Shown in pieces: positions 53,259 through 62,854 of a stretch of 64,000 nt of DNA. The position numbers were made by a program, and so were the translations under genes. Under the pieces are notes generated by a model. That model saw only the letters and a program-made list of their open reading frames with translations, had not been told where the DNA came from and did no database searches. The first letter of the stretch is position 1. The number at the start of each line of letters is the position of its first letter. Where the stretch lies: contig NZ_JPJE01000002.1 of the NCBI RefSeq assembly GCF_000765215.1, positions 62,001 through 126,000 of the forward strand, read 5' to 3'. The DNA is from Eubacterium sp. ER2 (GTDB taxonomy: Bacteria; Bacillota; Clostridia; Lachnospirales; Lachnospiraceae).

Positions 53259-54575
53259 TTGCAGACAACAATCAACAATCTCTTTTCATTCATCCGGCTC
53301 TCTCCCACCAGCTTCCACACGGTGGACACTATGAAGGCCGCTCTGCAAAAAGAGGGCTACATGCAGCTGGAGGAGAGCCGCCCCTGGGCACTGGCTCCGG
53401 GAGGAAAATATTTTGTCACCCGCAATCTCTCCTCCCTCATCGTCTTCCGTGTTCCGGAGGGATCCCCGGACAGCTTCCACATCATCGCCAGCCACAGCGA
53501 CTCCCCTTCCCTCAAGATCAAAGAGATGCCGGAGCTTCCCTCAGCCGGGCTCTACGTCCGCCTGAATGTGGAGCGGTACGGCGGCATGCTGATGGCTCCC
53601 TGGCTGGACCGGCCGCTCTCCGTGGCGGGGCGCATCCTTGTGGAGGAGGACGGGAGGCTTCGGACAAGACTTGTGAACATAGACCGGGATCTCCTCCTCA
53701 TCCCCAACCTGGCCATCCACATGAACAAGGAGGCCAACGCCGGCTTCAAGCCGGATCCCCAGAAGGACATGCTGCCCCTCTACGGAGACATTGCCCGGAA
53801 GGACACCTTCCTCCGCTGCGTAGCGGAGGCTGCCGGGACAGTACCGGAGCGGATCGCAGGCCATGACCTGCTGCTCTACTGCCGCATGCCGGGGATCTGC
53901 TGGGGCGCGGCAGGGGAGTACATCTCAGCTCCCAGACTGGATGACCTGCAGTGCGTCTTCGCCTCCCTGACCGCCTTTCTAAAGACGGAGAGGGAAAGCG
54001 GCAGCACCTCTATCCCCGTCCACTGCGTGCTGGACAACGAGGAGGTAGGCAGCGGCACAAAGCAGGGCGCCGCCTCCACCTTTCTCAAGGACACCCTCCG
54101 GCGGATCTGCCTTTGTCTCGGAAAAACGGAGGAGGACTATCTTGCCATGCTCTCCTCCAGCTTCATGCTGTCGGCAGACAACGCCCACGCGGTGCACCCC
54201 AACCAGCCGGAGAGATCGGACGCCGTAAACCGTCCGGCCATGAACCAGGGCATTGTGATCAAGTACAACGGAAACCAGCGGTATACAACGGACGCTGTCT
54301 CCGCCGCCCTCTTCAAGACTATCTGCCGCCGGGCAGGAGTTCCCTTCCAGACCTTCCTGAACCGCTCCGACATGGCAGGAGGCTCCACTCTGGGGAACAT
54401 TTCCAATGCCCAGGTAGCCCTGAACACAGTGGACATCGGCCTGGCCCAGCTCGCCATGCACTCTCCCTTCGAGACGGCCGGAGCCTCGGACACAGACAAT
54501 ATGATCCGGGCCATGGAGGAATTTTTCCGGTGCGGTATCCGGTGCCTGGGCGACGGCTCATACGACATCATCTGA
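53259..54575 (+). CDS. M18-family aminopeptidase
   Basis: 438-residue dinuclear zinc aminopeptidase (ApeB/aspartyl aminopeptidase type). Metal and catalytic motifs are ASHSDSPSLKIKE, VLDNEEVGSGTKQGA and SADNAHAVHPN. It begins at TTG 53259 (QTTINNLFSFIRL) with AAGGAGG upstream; no ATG is available before the conserved region. Releases N-terminal residues, often acidic, from peptides. Confidence 0.93.
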   Translation: MQTTINNLFSFIRLSPTSFHTVDTMKAALQKEGYMQLEESRPWALAPGGKYFVTRNLSSLIVFRVPEGSPDSFHIIASHSDSPSLKIKEMPELPSAGLYVRLNVERYGGMLMAPWLDRPLSVAGRILVEEDGRLRTRLVNIDRDLLLIPNLAIHMNKEANAGFKPDPQKDMLPLYGDIARKDTFLRCVAEAAGTVPERIAGHDLLLYCRMPGICWGAAGEYISAPRLDDLQCVFASLTAFLKTERESGSTSIPVHCVLDNEEVGSGTKQGAASTFLKDTLRRICLCLGKTEEDYLAMLSSSFMLSADNAHAVHPNQPERSDAVNRPAMNQGIVIKYNGNQRYTTDAVSAALFKTICRRAGVPFQTFLNRSDMAGGSTLGNISNAQVALNTVDIGLAQLAMHSPFETAGASDTDNMIRAMEEFFRCGIRCLGDGSYDII

Positions 54576-54579
54576 TCAA

Positions 54580-54605
54580 ATGCCTGGTTTTTCCAGGCAT
54601 TTTTT
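54580..54605 (+). terminator. Terminator of the HAD-M18 operon
   Basis: ATGCCTGG (54580-54587), loop TTTTT, CCAGGCAT (54593-54600), then TTTTT. Confidence 0.9.
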
Positions 54606-54654
54606 ATTATTAACAAATCATTCAAAAAATTCACAATTTATTTACTGAATAATA

Positions 54655-54683
54655 GTGGTTTTTCACAACAGAAGTGCTATAAT
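54655..54683 (+). promoter_or_regulatory. Possible promoter of the pyrophosphatase gene
   Basis: A clear -10 TATAAT (54678-54683) with a poor -35 (GTGGTT, 17-base spacer). About 50 bases upstream of the start. Confidence 0.4.
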
Positions 54684-54731
54684 AGGTCTCAAATCGTTAT
54701 TTTTTCAATACAGGAATGGAGGAAAGATCAA

Positions 54732-56831
54732 ATGGACAATCAATTGGCACTACTGACACTTTGCGGATCGATCATTGCTCTTCTTTTTGTGGCAAGCCGA
54801 GCGAAGAGAGTCCTGGGCTTCTCTGAGGGCACTGACCAGATGAAAAAGATCTCCGCATCCATCCACAACGGGGCTATGGCCTACTTAAGGCGCCAGTACA
54901 AGATCCTGGTGTGCTTTTTTGTCGTCATGTTCGTCATCCTCTTTGTCATGTCAGCTCTGGGACTTCTGACATGGTTCGTTCCCTTTGCCTTTGTGACAGG
55001 AGGATTTTTTTCCGGCCTCTCCGGCTTTGTAGGCATGCAGATCGCCACCAGGGCTAACGCCCGGACGGCGGCCGCCTGCCAGAGCAGTCTGAACAAGGGA
55101 CTGAATGTGGCCTTCTCAGCCGGGTCTGTCATGGGCTTCACGGTGGTGGGACTGGGACTTCTGGATATCTCCATCTGGTACCTTCTGCTCCGCCTCGTCT
55201 TCCATCTTCCGCTGGAGGACCTTACAAGCACTATGCTGACCTTCGGAATGGGAGCTTCTTCCATGGCTCTGTTCGCCCGTGTGGGCGGCGGCATTTACAC
55301 CAAGGCAGCCGATGTGGGCGCCGACCTGGTCGGAAAGGTGGAGGCCGGCATCCCGGAGGATGATCCCAGAAACCCGGCTGTTATCGCGGACAACGTGGGC
55401 GACAATGTGGGCGACGTAGCCGGCATGGGCGCTGACCTCTACGAGTCCTACGTGGGCTCCATCCTCTCCGCCTGCTCCCTGGGCGTCATCGCCTTTGACA
55501 AGGTGGCCTCTGTGGACAGCGTCAACGCCGTGGTAATCCCCATGGTCCTGGCCGCTGTGGGCGTGCTGGCATCCATCATCGGCTCCCTGCTGGTAAAGAC
55601 AGGGGAGAGCACAGACCAGAGCACTCTTCTTAAGGCTCTGCGCCGCGGAACCAACACGAGCGCCCTGATCATCGCGGTCATCGCCTTCCCGCTTGTATGG
55701 TTTATCCTTGGAAGGGAGTTCATCGGCGTGTACTTCGCCATCCTGGGCGGACTGCTGGCAGGCGTGCTGATCGGCTTCTTTACCGAGTACTTTACATCTG
55801 ATACATACAAACCGACCCAGAACCTGGCAGACAAATCCGAGACCGGCTCCGCCACCATCATCATCGGCGGGCTGAGCCTTGGCATGCTGTCCACCGCGGT
55901 TCCCATCATCATTATCGCCGTGTGCGTCATGGCTGCCTACGCCTTCTCCGGCGGCTTTATCGAGTCCACAAGAGGCCTCTACGGCATTGCCCTGGCAGCT
56001 GTGGGTATGCTCTCCACGCTGGGTATCACGCTGGCCACAGACGCCTACGGTCCCATCGCTGACAACGCCGGAGGAATCGCCGAGATGGCAGGTCTGGAGG
56101 AGACCGTGCGCCAGCGCACCGACGCCCTGGACTCCCTGGGCAATACGACGGCCGCCACAGGAAAGGGCTTCGCCATCGGAAGCGCTGCCCTCACCGCCCT
56201 GGCTCTCATCGCCTCCTATGTGGAGAAGGTGCAGGAGGTAGGCGGCAGCGATGTGGTTCTGGACATGAGCGTCATGAACCCCACCGTTCTTGTGGGCATC
56301 TTCATCGGCGCCTGCCTGCCCTTCGTCTTCGCAGCACTCACCATGTCCTCTGTAGGCCGCGCGGCACAGAGCATCGTTGTTGAGGTGCGCCGCCAGTTTA
56401 AGGAGATCAAGGGCCTGATGGAGGGGAAGGCTGACGCGGACTACGAGACATGCGTGGACATCTGCACAAAGGCCAGCCTCCACGAGATGATCCTCCCCAC
56501 TCTGCTGGCCATCGTGACCCCTGTGGTGACGGGACTGATCCTTGGCTACAACGGCGTTATCGGCCTTCTCACAGGCTCCACGGCAACCGGCTTCCTGATG
56601 GCCATCTTCATGGCGAACGCGGGCGGCGCCTGGGACAATGCCAAGAAGTACATTGAGAGCGGAAAGCACGGCGGCAAGGGAAGCGAGCAGCACAAGGCCG
56701 CTGTAGTGGGCGACACAGTAGGCGATCCATTCAAGGATACGTCAGGGCCCTCCATCAACATCCTCATCAAGCTGCTGTCCATGGTTTCCATCGTGTTTGC
56801 AGCGCTTGTTGTAAACTATCATATATTCTGA
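54732..56831 (+). CDS. hppA: K+-dependent membrane-bound pyrophosphatase (ion pump)
   Basis: 699-residue integral pump with about 16 helices that couples PPi hydrolysis to H+ or Na+ export. The active-site motif [18 protein letters not shown] and [20 protein letters not shown] are intact, as is the C-terminal [14 protein letters not shown]. The segment [11 protein letters not shown] carries Ala where K+-independent enzymes carry Lys, so it should need K+. Whether it pumps Na+ or H+ is not decided here. It would recover energy from PPi made in biosynthesis, the same pool used by the PPi-phosphofructokinase. Confidence 0.95.
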   Translation: MDNQLALLTLCGSIIALLFVASRAKRVLGFSEGTDQMKKISASIHNGAMAYLRRQYKILVCFFVVMFVILFVMSALGLLTWFVPFAFVTGGFFSGLSGFVGMQIATRANARTAAACQSSLNKGLNVAFSAGSVMGFTVVGLGLLDISIWYLLLRLVFHLPLEDLTSTMLTFGMGASSMALFARVGGGIYTKAADVGADLVGKVEAGIPEDDPRNPAVIADNVGDNVGDVAGMGADLYESYVGSILSACSLGVIAFDKVASVDSVNAVVIPMVLAAVGVLASIIGSLLVKTGESTDQSTLLKALRRGTNTSALIIAVIAFPLVWFILGREFIGVYFAILGGLLAGVLIGFFTEYFTSDTYKPTQNLADKSETGSATIIIGGLSLGMLSTAVPIIIIAVCVMAAYAFSGGFIESTRGLYGIALAAVGMLSTLGITLATDAYGPIADNAGGIAEMAGLEETVRQRTDALDSLGNTTAATGKGFAIGSAALTALALIASYVEKVQEVGGSDVVLDMSVMNPTVLVGIFIGACLPFVFAALTMSSVGRAAQSIVVEVRRQFKEIKGLMEGKADADYETCVDICTKASLHEMILPTLLAIVTPVVTGLILGYNGVIGLLTGSTATGFLMAIFMANAGGAWDNAKKYIESGKHGGKGSEQHKAAVVGDTVGDPFKDTSGPSINILIKLLSMVSIVFAALVVNYHIF

Positions 56832-56847
56832 CAGAGACGAAAAAAAG

Positions 56848-56872
56848 ACCGGGCGGAAATGCCCGGTTCTTT
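56848..56872 (+). terminator. Terminator of the pyrophosphatase gene
   Basis: ACCGGGC (56848-56854), loop GGAAAT, GCCCGGT (56861-56867), then TCTTTC. Confidence 0.85.
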
Positions 56873-56941
56873 CATGTCTCTTTCACTTATCTTGTCTGTG
56901 AGATCAATATACCAGTGGAAGATTAAAGAGAAAAATATTTT

Positions 56942-57149
56942 TTATTTCCAGATCCAGCACATGCCGTTGTAGAAGTACTGCTGCGCATACTCCCCGCTGT
57001 GGGTGCCGCCTCGCCTAAAGTAACTGGCTCGCTTGCTGTGTCTGACTCCTCAGCCCGGGGCTGCACCTTCTCTATATCCTGCTCCTGACTCCCGCCAGGG
57101 AAAGAGAGGACATAGAGAACAGGAAAATACAAAGCGCTGTCTTTTGCAT
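56942..57149 (-). pseudogene. Decayed small secreted protein gene
   Basis: From ATG 57149 (AAGGAG 11 bases upstream) one frame encodes a signal peptide, MQKTALCIFLFSMSSLSLAG, and then stops. A second frame continues with a hydrophilic SQEQDIEKVQPRAEESD stretch. A third ends at TAA 56944-56942 with HSGEYAQQYFYNGMCWIWK, a Tyr/Trp-rich end with the look of real protein. The whole spans 208 bases, not a multiple of three. Two frameshifts are needed to join the parts, so it is read as a relic. It begins 37 bases after the GH32 gene on the same strand. Confidence 0.45.
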
Positions 57150-57185
57150 GGAACATCCATCTCCTTGCCTGCATTGTATTTTCCT

Positions 57186-58652
57186 TCACTCCACAGTCTC
57201 CAGGGTGACAGAGCCGCTGCCCTCAATCTTCAGCTCCCGCTCTTTCTTTTCAAGATACAGCCTCGTGGTGAACACCATCTCACCGCCGTTGACAAAGATC
57301 TCGGCGATGGAGCTGTCCACCAGGATGAGGAGCCGATCCACAGGTTCCTCCAGACGCCCGGTGCGGGCTTTACGGCCGCCTCCGCAGGCGGAGGGCTCTC
57401 CCTCTTCATTTATATAGGATAGTGTCACTGTGTCCCGGTCCGCCTGTATGGCAAGTCCGTTCCCGGGTGTCCCAAGGAGGACTCCCGCGCTTCCGCCGCT
57501 AATGTCCCTGATATCCAGCCGGACTGCCCGGCTGCTCCAGCGAAACGGCTCTCCGCCGCTTGGGTCTTCTTTCCTCCAGGGGAGACCAAAAATCTCCCGG
57601 ACCGGCCGCTGGATGACCCGGCCCCTCTCAAGGGTCAGCTCCCTTGGCAGGGTGAGGCAGTGCTGCCAGCCGTTTTTTACAGACAGGTTTGCGTGCTCCT
57701 CCTGGGTATCCGGGACACCGGCCCAGCCGATCAGAATGCGTCTGCCGTCCTCCGCCTGAAAGGTCTGGGGCGCGTAGAAGTCAAATCCCATATCCCACTC
57801 TGTGAATGTCTCCTCCGGTCTGCCGCCGGACAGGAAGCCCCATCCGGACTGGTATCTGTTCTGGAACCGCTCTTTTTCATGGGCCAGCCCCTGTGGGCTG
57901 AAGGAGAGGATTTTCCTCTCTTCCTCCCCCTCTCCGAGGGAAAAGATGTCCGGGCACTCCCACATGTAGCCGAAATACTGCTTCGGGAAGATCTCCCGCT
58001 CCAGCGACCAGCTGTGCATATCTGCCGAGGAGTAGACAAGGACTCCCCCCTCGTCCCGGCGCTCTCCGTCTTCCTTCCAGGCTCTTCTCCTTGCGCCCAG
58101 CACCATGTGATACCGGCCCTCCTCCTTCCACACCTTGGGATCCCGGACATGCTGGGTGATGTCCGCCGGGTAGTCCTTCATCTCAAGGACCTTCTCCTTT
58201 TGGGACATGTGCTGTCCGTCCGGGCTCTCCACCAGGATCTGGGTGGAAATCCTCCCCGCGTCAATGTAGTCGTAGTCCCCGGGGAGCTTCACGTTTCCCG
58301 TGTAGAAGAGGTACAGCCTGCCATCCTCCACCAGCGCGGAGCCGGAGTAGACGCCGCCTGCGTCCTCCGGGATGTCTGTGGTCAGGACAGGCTCTTTGTA
58401 CTCCCAGTGGAGGAGATCCTGGCTCACACAGTGGCCCCAGAAGCCGCCTCCGCCGTTTACGCTTAAAGGGGAATACTGAAAATAGGCGTGGAAGATGCCC
58501 TGGAACTGGCACAGTCCGTTGGGATCGTTGATCCAGCCCACCGGGGGCATGATGTGAAATCTTGTCCGGAAGGGACAGCTCTTCACTGTCCCTTCCATAG
58601 ACTGCTCCTGCTCCCGGGCCTTTTCCATCATTTCCTTTGTCTTTTCATTCAT
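57186..58652 (-). CDS. scrB: Sucrose-6-phosphate hydrolase (GH32)
   Basis: 488-residue five-bladed beta-propeller hydrolase plus beta-sandwich. Catalytic motifs are GWINDPNGLCQF (nucleophile Asp43), RDPKVW (transition-state Asp) and MWECPDIF (acid/base Glu). It splits sucrose 6-phosphate made by the adjacent PTS into glucose 6-phosphate and fructose. Start ATG 58652 is preferred because AGGGA is then well spaced; ATG 58658 overlaps the PTS stop (TAATG). Operon with the PTS gene. Confidence 0.92.
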   Translation of the reverse strand: MNEKTKEMMEKAREQEQSMEGTVKSCPFRTRFHIMPPVGWINDPNGLCQFQGIFHAYFQYSPLSVNGGGGFWGHCVSQDLLHWEYKEPVLTTDIPEDAGGVYSGSALVEDGRLYLFYTGNVKLPGDYDYIDAGRISTQILVESPDGQHMSQKEKVLEMKDYPADITQHVRDPKVWKEEGRYHMVLGARRRAWKEDGERRDEGGVLVYSSADMHSWSLEREIFPKQYFGYMWECPDIFSLGEGEEERKILSFSPQGLAHEKERFQNRYQSGWGFLSGGRPEETFTEWDMGFDFYAPQTFQAEDGRRILIGWAGVPDTQEEHANLSVKNGWQHCLTLPRELTLERGRVIQRPVREIFGLPWRKEDPSGGEPFRWSSRAVRLDIRDISGGSAGVLLGTPGNGLAIQADRDTVTLSYINEEGEPSACGGGRKARTGRLEEPVDRLLILVDSSIAEIFVNGGEMVFTTRLYLEKKERELKIEGSGSVTLETVE

Positions 58653-58657
58653 AGTCA

Positions 58658-60649
58658 TTATCCCTGCATAGCGACAACCGCGATCCTGTCGCCTGCCGCC
58701 ACGGTCCTTTCCGCGTCTCTTACCAGCTGGGTGCCCTCCACAGGCTCTGTGAATATCAAGCAGGCGGCTGTGTCATACCCCTCCGCTTTGATCTTCTCCA
58801 TGTCAAAGTCCAGCAGATAGTCGCCCTGTTTCACCTGCTGTCCCTCGGTCACATGGGCGGTGAAATATTTTCCTCCCAGATTGACTGTGTCAATGCCCAC
58901 ATGGATGAGAAAGCCGCTGCCGGCCTTCGTCCGCAGGGCAATGGCGTGCTTTGTGTCCATGACCATCTCCACTGTGCTGTCCGCAGGGGCGTAGATCTTC
59001 CCCTCCGCAGGCAGGATAGCCACCCCGTCTCCCAACACCTTCTGGGCAAAGGTGGGGTCGTTCACCTTCTCAATGCCGACCAGCTCGCCCGGCACGTAGG
59101 CCTTTATCTCCTCCGGGAAATCCGCCGCCTTGTCGGATACAGGCTGCCCGGATACCTGCTGGGCAGATGTCTCCTCCGCCGGCGATGCCGCTGCACCAGG
59201 CGCCGTCTCCTTCGGTGCCGTCCGTGCGGGTTCCTGGTTTGCCTTTCCCCTGAAGCCTATGCTCAGGAGTATGGTGAAGAGGAAGCCCGCTGCCAGAGCC
59301 ACCACGTGGGCGATGATATAGTTGATATAGCCGTTGTGGGCCGGGTCCGCCAGGGCAAGTCCGGGCACCACAGTGGTTCCGAAGCCGAGGGCTGCCAGGT
59401 CTGTGACGTAGACGATCACGCCGCCCACTGCTCCGCCCAGGCAACCGCCGATGATGGGGTAGCGATACCGCAGGTTCACACCGAAGAGAGCCGGCTCGGT
59501 GATGCCGAACAGTACAGAGATAAAGCTGGGTATACAGAGCTCCCTCGTCTTAGCCTCCTTAAAGTGCCCCGCAAGATAGCCGAGGACAGCGCCGCCCTGG
59601 GCGATGATGGCCACAGACATGAGGGGATTTAGGAAGTTTCTTCCCGTATCCACCAGGAGCTGAGACTCGATGGCACCGAACACATGGTGCAGTCCGGTGA
59701 TGACGATGAGCTGCTGCACGCCGGAGAAGGCGGCGTAGCCAATCACGCCCAGATTTTCCGTCATCCACACGAGCACGGCCGTAATCCCGTTTGCCAGCCC
59801 CCGCCCGATGGGCCCGATGATCATGAACAGCAAAAACGAGCTGACCAGGGTGGTCAGAAGGGGCGATACGAGAAGACGGATCACCTCCGGTATCTTCCGC
59901 TCAAAGAAAATGTCCAGCTTGGCTGTCACGATGCCGATGAGCAGGGCCACGATGATGCCGCCCTGGAAGCCGATGAGCTCCACCGGCAGTCCGAAAATGT
60001 GCAGGGTCGTGACCTCCACTGTCCCCTGGGCCGCCGCGCTGGCGTCCGCCAGGCTGTTGGTCAGCATGATGCAGCCAATGACAAGTCCCATGATGGGCCG
60101 GCCGCCGAACCGCTTCACTGTGCTGTAGGCCACGCAGAGGGGCAGGAACCCGAAGATGGCGCCGGATGAAATATTGATCAGCCTGGACAGGCCATAGAGC
60201 GTGTCGTTGTTCTGCACAAACTCAATATTTCCAAGCACACTGGAAAGACCGGTCAGAAGAGCCGCCGCCAGGATGCCCGGCATGATCTCGATAAACACAT
60301 CCGATAGGGCCTTGACCGCTCTCTGGAGAGGGTTCATCCTCTTGTTTGCCTTTGTCTTCAGGTCTCCCAGGCTCATGCTGTCCATGTGCAGGTACTCCGC
60401 CAGTACCTGGCACACATCGTTGACCAGGCCGGCTCCGAAGATGATCTGCAGCTGGTCTCCCGCCACAAACACACCCTTTGCCAGGTCCACCTCCTCGATG
60501 GCCTTTGTGTCCGCCTTGTCGTTGTCCTCCAGCACGAGGCGCAGCCTGGTGGCACAGTGGGCTATGCCCAGGATGTTGCTGCGCCCGCCGCAAAGGCGGA
60601 CAATGTCTTCCGCTATCTTCTCATAGCGCTGTCTCTTTTCCGCATCCAT
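58658..60649 (-). CDS. PTS sucrose/beta-glucoside-type transporter subunit IIBCA
   Basis: 663 residues in the order IIB-IIC-IIA. IIB has phospho-Cys32 in HCATRLRLVL. IIC spans about ten helices (MPGILAAALLTGL; HHVFGAIESQLLV; GITEPALFGVNL). After a Pro/Ala/Glu-rich linker, IIA carries GSGFLIHVGIDTVNL with its phospho-His. Start ATG 60649 follows GGAGGAAT; the frame is open to 60700. Linkage to a GH32 hydrolase points to sucrose as substrate; the domain order alone is of the beta-glucoside/sucrose group. Confidence 0.92.
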   Translation of the reverse strand: MDAEKRQRYEKIAEDIVRLCGGRSNILGIAHCATRLRLVLEDNDKADTKAIEEVDLAKGVFVAGDQLQIIFGAGLVNDVCQVLAEYLHMDSMSLGDLKTKANKRMNPLQRAVKALSDVFIEIMPGILAAALLTGLSSVLGNIEFVQNNDTLYGLSRLINISSGAIFGFLPLCVAYSTVKRFGGRPIMGLVIGCIMLTNSLADASAAAQGTVEVTTLHIFGLPVELIGFQGGIIVALLIGIVTAKLDIFFERKIPEVIRLLVSPLLTTLVSSFLLFMIIGPIGRGLANGITAVLVWMTENLGVIGYAAFSGVQQLIVITGLHHVFGAIESQLLVDTGRNFLNPLMSVAIIAQGGAVLGYLAGHFKEAKTRELCIPSFISVLFGITEPALFGVNLRYRYPIIGGCLGGAVGGVIVYVTDLAALGFGTTVVPGLALADPAHNGYINYIIAHVVALAAGFLFTILLSIGFRGKANQEPARTAPKETAPGAAASPAEETSAQQVSGQPVSDKAADFPEEIKAYVPGELVGIEKVNDPTFAQKVLGDGVAILPAEGKIYAPADSTVEMVMDTKHAIALRTKAGSGFLIHVGIDTVNLGGKYFTAHVTEGQQVKQGDYLLDFDMEKIKAEGYDTAACLIFTEPVEGTQLVRDAERTVAAGDRIAVVAMQG

Positions 60650-60825
60650 TACTATTCCTCCTATTCCCTGTATCATGCGTATGTTTCCGCGAACAAACAT
60701 CTTGTCGAGAGCTCTCTTCCATTTGTTCTTGTAATTATGATTATAGTTGGATATACTAAAGATAATATAGACAAATGTTGTATATCTATGTTATTTTGTT
60801 GGTTCTTTCCACAGAAGGAGGCTCT
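60650..60825. other. Divergent control region of the sucrose genes
   Basis: AT-rich region between the PTS and AraC genes. An inverted pair GATATAC (60750-60756) / GTATATC (60780-60786) could be a regulator site. A minus-strand TATAAT (about 60746-60741) lacks a well-spaced -35, as expected for an activator-dependent promoter. No antiterminator (RAT) hairpin was recognised. Confidence 0.4.
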
Positions 60826-61695
60826 ATGAAGGATTACATTTTTTCCAACGACTTTTCCAGAAACCTGGACGCCATGATCTACACCTGCGGCTACGAGACG
60901 TGTCGGCCCTCCCACAGCTACGGCCCCGCCGTGCGCAGCGGCTACATGATCCACTATATCCTGAAGGGGAAGGGCGTCTACAAGACCGGCGGACATATCT
61001 ATCCCCTGTCGGAGGGGGACGCTTTCCTCATTTGCCCCAACGAGCTGATCTACTACGAGGCGGACAAATACAATCCATGGACCTACACCTGGATCGGCTT
61101 CCAGGGCGTGAAGATGGAGCAGTACCTGAAGCGCACCTCCCTCCTCGACACCCCCTGCTTCCACTACGGGAAGGACGACCGGGTCCGGCTCTGCCACGAA
61201 AAGATGTTCGAGGCCTCCAAGCTGCCCCACAACCGGGATCTGATGATGAACAGCGTCATGTACGAGTACCTGTACCTGCTGGCCAGCAAATTTCCCCGGA
61301 CCTACATTCCCCCGAAGGAGAAGAAGATCTCCTACGTGGAGGAGGCCCTCCGGTATATTGAAAACAATTACGACGGGGATGTCAACATCCAGGTCATCGC
61401 TGACCACCTGAACATCGAGCGCACCTACCTGTACCGCCTCTTCAAGACCATCACCGGGGTCTCACCCCAGGAGTACCTGCTGGACTTCAGGCTCCGCCGG
61501 GCCTGCAGCCTTCTGGAGAGCACGGACCTGTCCGTCAGCTACATAGCCCGTTCCGTGGGGTACGAGGACGCCCTCTATTTCTCCCGCCTTTTTAAGCAAA
61601 AAAAGGGGCGCACCCCTATCCGATACAGGCAGGAGTGCACCCGCGAGAAGCCTGCGCCTTCATCAGACCCACAGACCCCCGCTAAAGAGCGCTGA
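60826..61695 (+). CDS. AraC-family transcriptional regulator of the sucrose genes
   Basis: 289 residues from ATG 60826 (AAGGAGG upstream). The N-terminal cupin-like ligand domain (GYMIHYILKGKGVYKTGG; LSEGDAFLICPNELIYYEA) precedes two AraC helix-turn-helix motifs (NIQVIADHLNIERTYLYRLF; SVSYIARSVGYEDALYFSRL). It is divergent from the PTS/GH32 operon, so it likely activates it in response to a sugar (inference). Confidence 0.9.
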   Translation: MKDYIFSNDFSRNLDAMIYTCGYETCRPSHSYGPAVRSGYMIHYILKGKGVYKTGGHIYPLSEGDAFLICPNELIYYEADKYNPWTYTWIGFQGVKMEQYLKRTSLLDTPCFHYGKDDRVRLCHEKMFEASKLPHNRDLMMNSVMYEYLYLLASKFPRTYIPPKEKKISYVEEALRYIENNYDGDVNIQVIADHLNIERTYLYRLFKTITGVSPQEYLLDFRLRRACSLLESTDLSVSYIARSVGYEDALYFSRLFKQKKGRTPIRYRQECTREKPAPSSDPQTPAKER

Positions 61696-61721
61696 AAGGT
61701 GCAAAAAATGCACCGAAAATA

Positions 61722-62612
61722 CTACAGCTCGATCAGCTCGTACTCCCGGGAGCCAACTCCCAGGTCTGCGGCCGCCTCGATGGTGTGGATGCCATTGCGG
61801 CTGTTCACCCGCTCCATAAAGTGGTCGCGCCCCGGATCATCGGAGTTCATGACCAGATCAATGCAGGCCTGGTCTATGGCCACCGGGTCTGTGGAGGCCA
61901 GGATGCCGATATCCTTCATGCACGGATCCTCCGCCACAACGCAGCAGTCACAGTCCACAGAAAGATTTTTCATGACATTGATGAACGCGATCTTTCCAGC
62001 AAAATGATCCACCACACTGGAGGCTGCGTCCGCCATGGCCTCCGGGAAGACAACGCTGGACGCGTGCTGCTTCCATGTCTCAAACCGGTCGTCTGTCTTT
62101 CCGGCAGAGTGGATCAGCGCCTTGCCCGCCCGGGATGCACAGCCGATGGCGAGCTGCTTGAGGGCTCCGCCGTAGCCTCCCATGGGATGTCCCTTGAAGT
62201 GGGCCAGCACAAGCATGGAGTCGTAGTTCTCAATGTGCTTCCCCAGCTTGTTCTCCTTCAGGATCTTTCCGCCCGGAACAGGCCATACCACATCCGGCCC
62301 CTCCGCGTCCATCAGATCCACGTCAAAATATTTTGTCCAGCCGTGCTCCTCCAGCAGCTGAAGATGAGAGGGAGTATTGTCACGCACGCCGCCTGCCGCG
62401 TCGCCGTAGGCTGTATTGCACTCCACAATGGTTCCCTTGATCTTGTCCACCATAGGCTTCCAGAATTCAGGGCGGAGGAAATTCTAGTTCCCCTTCTCCC
62501 CGGAGTGAACCTTCACAGCCACCTTTCCGGGAAGCTCCACGCCCAGCGCATTGTACATTTCAACCACCTTCTCAGGTGTGATCTCTCTTGTAAAATATAC
62601 TTTTGATTTCAT
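61722..62612 (-). pseudogene. DUF362-family protein, interrupted by an in-frame amber codon
   Basis: From ATG 62612 the frame reads MKSKVYFTREITPEKVVEMY to ...HSGEKGN, then TAG at 62486-62484 (codon 43). It resumes in the same frame as NFLRPEFWKPMVDKIKGTIV and runs to 61722. Joined, it is a 296-codon DUF362 protein (VECNTAYGDAAGG; KGHPMGGYGGALKQLAIG; DCDCCVVAEDPCMKDIG). The TAG is one base from CAG (Gln). Reinitiation at ATG 62453 would lose the conserved N-terminus. DUF362 proteins are redox or Fe-S-linked and uncharacterised. Its promoter is of MerR type. Confidence 0.85.
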
Positions 62613-62673
62613 GATCTCATTTCCCTCGCTTTCCTGCCGTCCGCACATGAGATGGCATCCGTATTCTGTTTTT

Positions 62674-62704
62674 ATTCTAGCACCTAAAGTTAGCTTAAGG
62701 TCAA
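62674..62704 (-). promoter_or_regulatory. MerR-type promoter with operator in a 19-base spacer
   Basis: Minus strand TTGACC (62704-62699), 19-base spacer, TAGAAT (62679-62674). The spacer region holds the dyad ACCTAAAG-TTAG-CTTAAGGT (62682-62701). Over-long spacer plus centred dyad is the hallmark of MerR/NmlR/AdhR-activated promoters. It drives the DUF362 gene. Confidence 0.75.
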
Positions 62705-62799
62705 GCTCTTTCCAGGCAAAATTTTATCCAGGGATAAGAAGATGTGATATTCAGAAAAAGAATACCTTCCAGGCATAGAAGAGGATAAATTATAAGCAT

Positions 62800-62828
62800 T
62801 AGACATCTCGCCTTCTCCATACTACAAT
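62800..62828 (+). promoter_or_regulatory. Promoter of the MerR-like/cupin operon
   Basis: TAGACA (62800-62805), 17 bases, TACAAT (62823-62828), about 27 bases before ATG 62855. Confidence 0.55.
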
Positions 62829-62854
62829 GAAAACATCCAGAAAGGAGGCGTCAA

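Noticed and set aside
55116-56693. A 525-codon minus-strand frame across the membrane pyrophosphatase gene
   Set aside because: Antisense to an intact hppA. The product is repetitive His/Gly/Ala/Asp text typical of the complement of GC-rich codons.
60650-60825. An antiterminator-controlled (LicT/SacY) leader before the PTS gene
   Set aside because: No RAT-like hairpin or terminator was seen, and a divergent AraC gene provides the likely control.
61722-62612. Reading the DUF362 TAG as pyrrolysine
   Set aside because: TAG is used as a normal stop by several genes in the window, and no pylS/pylT or methylamine gene is visible. A Gln-to-stop change is simpler.
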